Source: Mobiluncus sp963511525 (GTDB taxonomy: Bacteria; Actinomycetota; Actinomycetes; Actinomycetales; Actinomycetaceae). Taken from it: a stretch of 64,000 nucleotides of DNA. The notes below the pieces were generated by a model. That model was not told the origin of the DNA. It was given only the letters and a program-made list of their open reading frames with translations, and did no database searches. Shown here in pieces: positions 60,511 to 64,000 of the stretch. Position 1 is the first letter of the stretch. Each line of letters begins with the position of its first letter. A program made the position numbers and the translations under genes. The DNA is taken from positions 62,001 through 126,000 of the forward strand of contig NZ_CAUPIY010000005.1 of assembly GCF_963511525.1 (NCBI RefSeq). Reading direction: 5' to 3'.

Positions 60511-61236
60511 ATGAGTAAAACCCCAACCATTTTGGCAACTTCCGGTGGATACAAAAACGGAGAACGCATCTTTACCGAGTTCAACCACCTGGTGAAATAT
60601 TCCCTCGAGCTGTCCGGCACCACCCGTTCCAAACCGAAACTGGGCTACCTGGACACCGCGGCCGGCGACCAGCATTACCGGTTAGCCCAGCGTTACGAAG
60701 CGGCTCGGCTGGCGGGGGTGGAACTGAACCCGCTGCAACTGTTCGTCATGCCCAACGTGGATGACATCGAAGGCTACCTCCTGGAACAAGACGCGGTCTG
60801 GGTTGACGGGGGTTCGGTGGCAAACCTGCTGGCAGTGTGGCGGGTCCACGGACTGGACCAGATTTTCCGCCGGGTCTGGGAGGCCGGCGTAGTCCTAGCT
60901 GGTGTTTCTGCCGGTTCTATCTGTTGGCACCGGGGCGGCACCACGGATTCTTTCGGGCCTGAACTTCGCGCCGTCACCAACGGTCTGGGGCTGATTCCCT
61001 ACGATAACGGCGTACACTACGATGTCGAAAAGCGCCGCCGCCCCACGGTGCATCGCCTGGTCGCCGCGGGAACTTTGGGCAAAACCTATTGCACGGATAA
61101 CAACGTGGGTTTGGTCTACCGCGGCACCGAACTGGCCGAAGCCGTCAGCGAAGTGCGGGGCAAGTCAGCTTGGGTCGTGACCAAAGATAACGGCGAAGTG
61201 GTCGAGGAACGCCTCGAAACCCGTTTCCTGGGATAG
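60511..61236 (+). CDS. peptidase E (S51 family) protein
   Basis: Encodes 241 residues from ATG 60511, with TAGGA upstream; earlier ATGs in frame add non-conserved residues. 'DAVWVDGGSVANLLAVWRVH' and GVSAGSICW hold the catalytic serine in the class I glutamine-amidotransferase-like fold. The family includes Asp-dipeptidases and cyanophycinases. It is convergent with the ABC gene at 61245-63050. Confidence 0.85.
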   Translation: MSKTPTILATSGGYKNGERIFTEFNHLVKYSLELSGTTRSKPKLGYLDTAAGDQHYRLAQRYEAARLAGVELNPLQLFVMPNVDDIEGYLLEQDAVWVDGGSVANLLAVWRVHGLDQIFRRVWEAGVVLAGVSAGSICWHRGGTTDSFGPELRAVTNGLGLIPYDNGVHYDVEKRRRPTVHRLVAAGTLGKTYCTDNNVGLVYRGTELAEAVSEVRGKSAWVVTKDNGEVVEERLETRFLG

Positions 61237-61244
61237 GTTCGGCT

Positions 61245-63050
61245 TTAGTCTTGCTGCCAAGACGCCCACAGTGAGGCATATTCACCACCGGCCGCGACGA
61301 GTTCATCGTGCGTGCCCAATTCCACGATTCTCCCATCCATCATGACTGCCACTCGGTCAGCATCGTGGGCGGTATAGAGCCGGTGGGCGATGGCGATGAC
61401 GCTGCGTCCTGCCAACACTCGCGACAGCGACTGTTCCAGCGACCGGGCCGCGGAGGGATCCATCAGCGAAGTTGCCTCATCCAGCACCAACGTGTGGGGG
61501 TTCAACAGTACGATTCGCGCCAGGGCGAGCTGCTGTACCTGCGCCGGGTTCAGCTTCATTCCCGCGCCGCCGACTTCCGCATACAGCCCGGTTTTTTCCG
61601 TTTCTGCCGGTGATTTCCCCTCCGGACCGGATGCTGCGTTAGGGGTCTGGGTCTCGGTTCGTCCCAAGCCACGAACCCAGTCCACTCCCACCGCGTCGAG
61701 CACCGCCCACAGTTCCTCATGACTCGCGTCGGGCCGCGCCAAGCGCAGGTTGGAGGCAATAGTTCCGGTAAACACGTGCTGTTCTTGCGTGACCAAAGCG
61801 ACTTGCTGGTGCAATTCGCTTTCGGGCAAGTCCACCAGCCGCACTCCCCCGACCGTCACGGACCCACTGGTAGGAGGGTGAATGCCCGCCAGCATCCGCC
61901 CAAAAGTGGACTTACCGGCGCCCGTTGGTCCGACAATCGCCAAGGTTTCGCCCGCTCGAAGTTCCAGAGACACCTCGTGCAGCACATTTTGCCCCGCGCG
62001 GTAGGCATAGCTAACGTCCCGAGCCACTATCGCGGGGGTACCGGCGGGCGCGTGGGCACTGGCTTCCCGGTCCGGCTCGACTTGTGCGACTCCAAAAATT
62101 CGTGCTAGCGAAGTGTAGGCCTCCATCGAAACGTCTACCCAGAACGTTGCTTCCCACACCGGCCCGCGCACCTGATAGGCATAGAGCGCAATCGTGGAAA
62201 CAGCCCCGACAGTCGAGGCTCCGCTGGGCACCAGCCAGGCACCCAGCAACACGATAACTATCAGGGGAGACAGGGTGGCGCATACAATACCCAGGAACAA
62301 CCAGGAACGCATCCAGGCGCTGTAGCGCTCCTGACGCCAGATTTCGCGGATAATGACATCGAGCTGGGCAATCCGTTTTCCTGACAGCCCCAGAGCGTCA
62401 ACCGTGTCCGCCTGATCCAGAGTTTCCGCTACCGAACCGGACAAATCCGCCCAAGACCGAGCTGAGGACCGATAAGCAGGAACCGTCCGCGGCAAATACC
62501 ACGCCATCAAGGGCCACACCCCTAACGGCCCGATGAGTAGCACGAATGCCAACAGCGGGGAGGTCAGAAATGCCGCCACGAACGTCACCACCAACGTTGT
62601 GGTAATCATCAGTATTGCGGCGATACCCTGGCGAATCATGAATTGCAGGCGCTCGATGTCCCGCGTGGTGCGTCCCACCAGGTCCCCGGTACCCGCACTT
62701 TCCACAGTCGACAGAGGCAGGTGGATGACAGAGTCGACCAAGCCGTCACGCAGGTGGGCAAAAATCCGCTCGCCCATCACCCGGGCGCGGTATTCCGCCA
62801 GGAATGAAAATACCGCCGCCACCGCGACCACTACCAGGGCAATCACTATCTGTTGACCGACCCAGTCGCGGCTGGCGACCCCGGCTTGAATGCGGTCAAT
62901 CACGCGTCCCAGCAGCCACGGGAGGGTCACTCCCGCCAGGGACGACACCAGCTGCAGCCCCACCACGGCACCGATCGAGCCGCGATAGTCGTGAATCAGG
63001 TCTTTGACCCCTCGCACCACCAGTTTTCCGCTGGCCAGAGGCAGTTTCAT
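61245..63050 (-). CDS. ABC exporter half with intact Walker motifs and degenerate signature
   Basis: Encodes 601 residues. An exporter-fold membrane domain spans about 1-320. The ATPase has Walker A GPTGAGKST, Q-loop 'LVTQEQHVFTG', Walker B LVLDEATSLMD and the AHRL switch. The signature is LNPAQVQQLALAR instead of LSGGQ. A disordered 35-residue insert rich in Pro and Glu precedes the signature. It overlaps the next ABC gene by 4 nt and forms a heterodimer with it. Confidence 0.85.
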   Translation of the reverse strand: MKLPLASGKLVVRGVKDLIHDYRGSIGAVVGLQLVSSLAGVTLPWLLGRVIDRIQAGVASRDWVGQQIVIALVVVAVAAVFSFLAEYRARVMGERIFAHLRDGLVDSVIHLPLSTVESAGTGDLVGRTTRDIERLQFMIRQGIAAILMITTTLVVTFVAAFLTSPLLAFVLLIGPLGVWPLMAWYLPRTVPAYRSSARSWADLSGSVAETLDQADTVDALGLSGKRIAQLDVIIREIWRQERYSAWMRSWLFLGIVCATLSPLIVIVLLGAWLVPSGASTVGAVSTIALYAYQVRGPVWEATFWVDVSMEAYTSLARIFGVAQVEPDREASAHAPAGTPAIVARDVSYAYRAGQNVLHEVSLELRAGETLAIVGPTGAGKSTFGRMLAGIHPPTSGSVTVGGVRLVDLPESELHQQVALVTQEQHVFTGTIASNLRLARPDASHEELWAVLDAVGVDWVRGLGRTETQTPNAASGPEGKSPAETEKTGLYAEVGGAGMKLNPAQVQQLALARIVLLNPHTLVLDEATSLMDPSAARSLEQSLSRVLAGRSVIAIAHRLYTAHDADRVAVMMDGRIVELGTHDELVAAGGEYASLWASWQQD

Positions 63051-64000
63051 GACGACTCACCCCCGCTTTGCACCGAGCGGTTGATAATAGCCAGGTACGC
63101 CGCGGCTGACGGGTCCCCCGACCGGGCTTTTTCCCGAAGCTCCCGGTGTGAACCGCGGACGATTTCCCGCCCCGCGTCGTCGAGCACAATGACTTCATCA
63201 CAATGCTCCAACACCAGCACTGACGCCGAGACGATGACGGTGGTTTTCCCGTGTCGCGCTTGTGCCAAACGCTGGGCGACCCGCGATTCCGTATGCGAAT
63301 CGACCGCTGAAGTCGGCTCAATGGTGACCAGCACCGCCGGATCGGCTGCTACCGCGCGAGCCAGGGCGACACGCTGGCGCTGACCGCCCGAGAGAGTGCG
63401 CCCTTTTTCCGCTACCGCCCCGTCCAGGCCGCCATTGACGGATTCCACTACGTCATCAGCATCTGCCACGTGCAGCGCTGCCAACCATTGCGAATCACGC
63501 TCATCAACTTCGGGAACGATGAGCGAGTCCTCTTGCCGGGTCGCGTTCTCGATGACGTCGCGCCACACGAGTTCGCGCACCCCCCGTTCGCGAGGTGCCG
63601 GCGTATTGGCCCCGCGCACCTGGTCTCGCAAGGTTCCGGCAAACAGCTGCGGGTCGGTATCTGACAGTATGATGGCGCGGCGCACTAGGTCGAGGGGCAG
63701 GGTTCTCGCGTCGGTTCCATCAATCAGAAGGGTCGGTTGCGCGCTGTCCTCTTGACGTGCCAGGCGCCGGGCCATCGCGGCGCTGGCGTCAGGATTGGCG
63801 CAGACCAGTCCGGTAATCAAGCCCGGTTTCACCGTTACCTCACTGACCGTGTCGGTGAGCTGGGCCAGACCAAAATCCTTTTCCCGCCACCGCGCTTGCG
63901 ATGAGGCCTCTTGGTGCGGCGCCCCCTCGGCGACTTCCGCCATATCATCACTCACCAGGGAGGTAACGCCTTGAATCCGCGCAAGTTTGCGAATCCCGAC
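63047..64000 (-). CDS. ABC exporter half with degenerate ATP site, N-terminus beyond the window
   Basis: The frame is open to the right edge, so the membrane domain lies outside; the visible part is the cytosolic end and ATPase. The Walker A segment reads GLVCANPDASAAM, lacking GxxGxGKST, and the Walker B region is VLVTIEPTSAVD. The signature LSGGQRQRVALARA is canonical. Thus its LSGGQ pairs with the partner's intact Walker A to make one good site. The other site is doubly degenerate. Substrate unknown. Confidence 0.85.
   Translation of the reverse strand, partial: VGIRKLARIQGVTSLVSDDMAEVAEGAPHQEASSQARWREKDFGLAQLTDTVSEVTVKPGLITGLVCANPDASAAMARRLARQEDSAQPTLLIDGTDARTLPLDLVRRAIILSDTDPQLFAGTLRDQVRGANTPAPRERGVRELVWRDVIENATRQEDSLIVPEVDERDSQWLAALHVADADDVVESVNGGLDGAVAEKGRTLSGGQRQRVALARAVAADPAVLVTIEPTSAVDSHTESRVAQRLAQARHGKTTVIVSASVLVLEHCDEVIVLDDAGREIVRGSHRELREKARSGDPSAAAYLAIINRSVQSGGESS

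Overview
The window looks like a chromosomal segment of a mid-to-high-GC actinobacterium. The right-hand 38 kb carries standard actinobacterial housekeeping blocks: nadD-rsfS, proA/proB-obg-rpmA-rplU, dxr-rip, rpsB-tsf-pyrH-frr-cdsA-rlmN, xerC-dprA-comM-yraN-DUF2469-rnhB-lepB-rplS-trmD-rimM-khpA-rpsP. Starts are often GTG, and a DtxR-type iron box is present. Gene order and the DUF6318 lipoprotein suggest the Actinomycetaceae, perhaps Mobiluncus or a relative. That placement is an inference; no rRNA gene is present.

Region 1 (1-3460, minus strand) is the replication/regulation end of a prophage or integrative element: start of a phage family A DNA polymerase, a small membrane protein, DUF2815, DUF2800, two small proteins and a sigma-like regulator. 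Region 2 (about 3.9-11.5 kb) is a two-part defence island. First comes an ABC-three-component (ABC-3C) cassette (Zn-cluster protein with a likely ABC-3C C-terminal domain, small middle component, DUF2326-type ATPase) with an overlapping XRE regulator. Then comes a McrB-like/McrC-like pair convergent with a beta-class DNA methyltransferase and a second, related XRE regulator that has a palindromic operator upstream. The McrBC-plus-methyltransferase layout resembles LlaJI-type restriction-modification.

Region 3 (11.67-18.2 kb) is an iron-regulated import cluster. A perfect 19-bp DtxR/IdeR box overlaps the -10 of a TTGACC-17-TAGGCT promoter. It controls an ECF S component, a single-chain EcfA-EcfA'-EcfT fusion and two IrtAB-like ABC half-transporters. 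Its -35 lies in a 16-bp sequence identical to the right end of the IS256-family element at 18.34-19.73 kb. That element's transposase is frameshifted by a small deletion. Region 4 (19.7-25.7 kb) is an accessory tail with a 5'-truncated MmeI-like methyltransferase, an AlbA_2-domain protein, small hypothetical genes and a PIN/AbrB toxin-antitoxin pair.

Region 5 (25.7 kb to the end) is core chromosome, mostly minus strand and in tightly packed operons with many 4-nt overlaps. Notable oddities are a collagen-like membrane protein inside the nadD-rsfS operon, a Pro/Gly/Met-rich cytosolic extension on signal peptidase I, a TrmD-GNAT fusion, Ala/Glu-rich tails on S2 and S16, a phosphofructokinase with GGGGT and PKTID motifs, a terminator-ended gene-free stretch that may be a small RNA, and a heterodimeric ABC exporter whose two nucleotide sites are very unequal. 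The last gene runs off the right edge.
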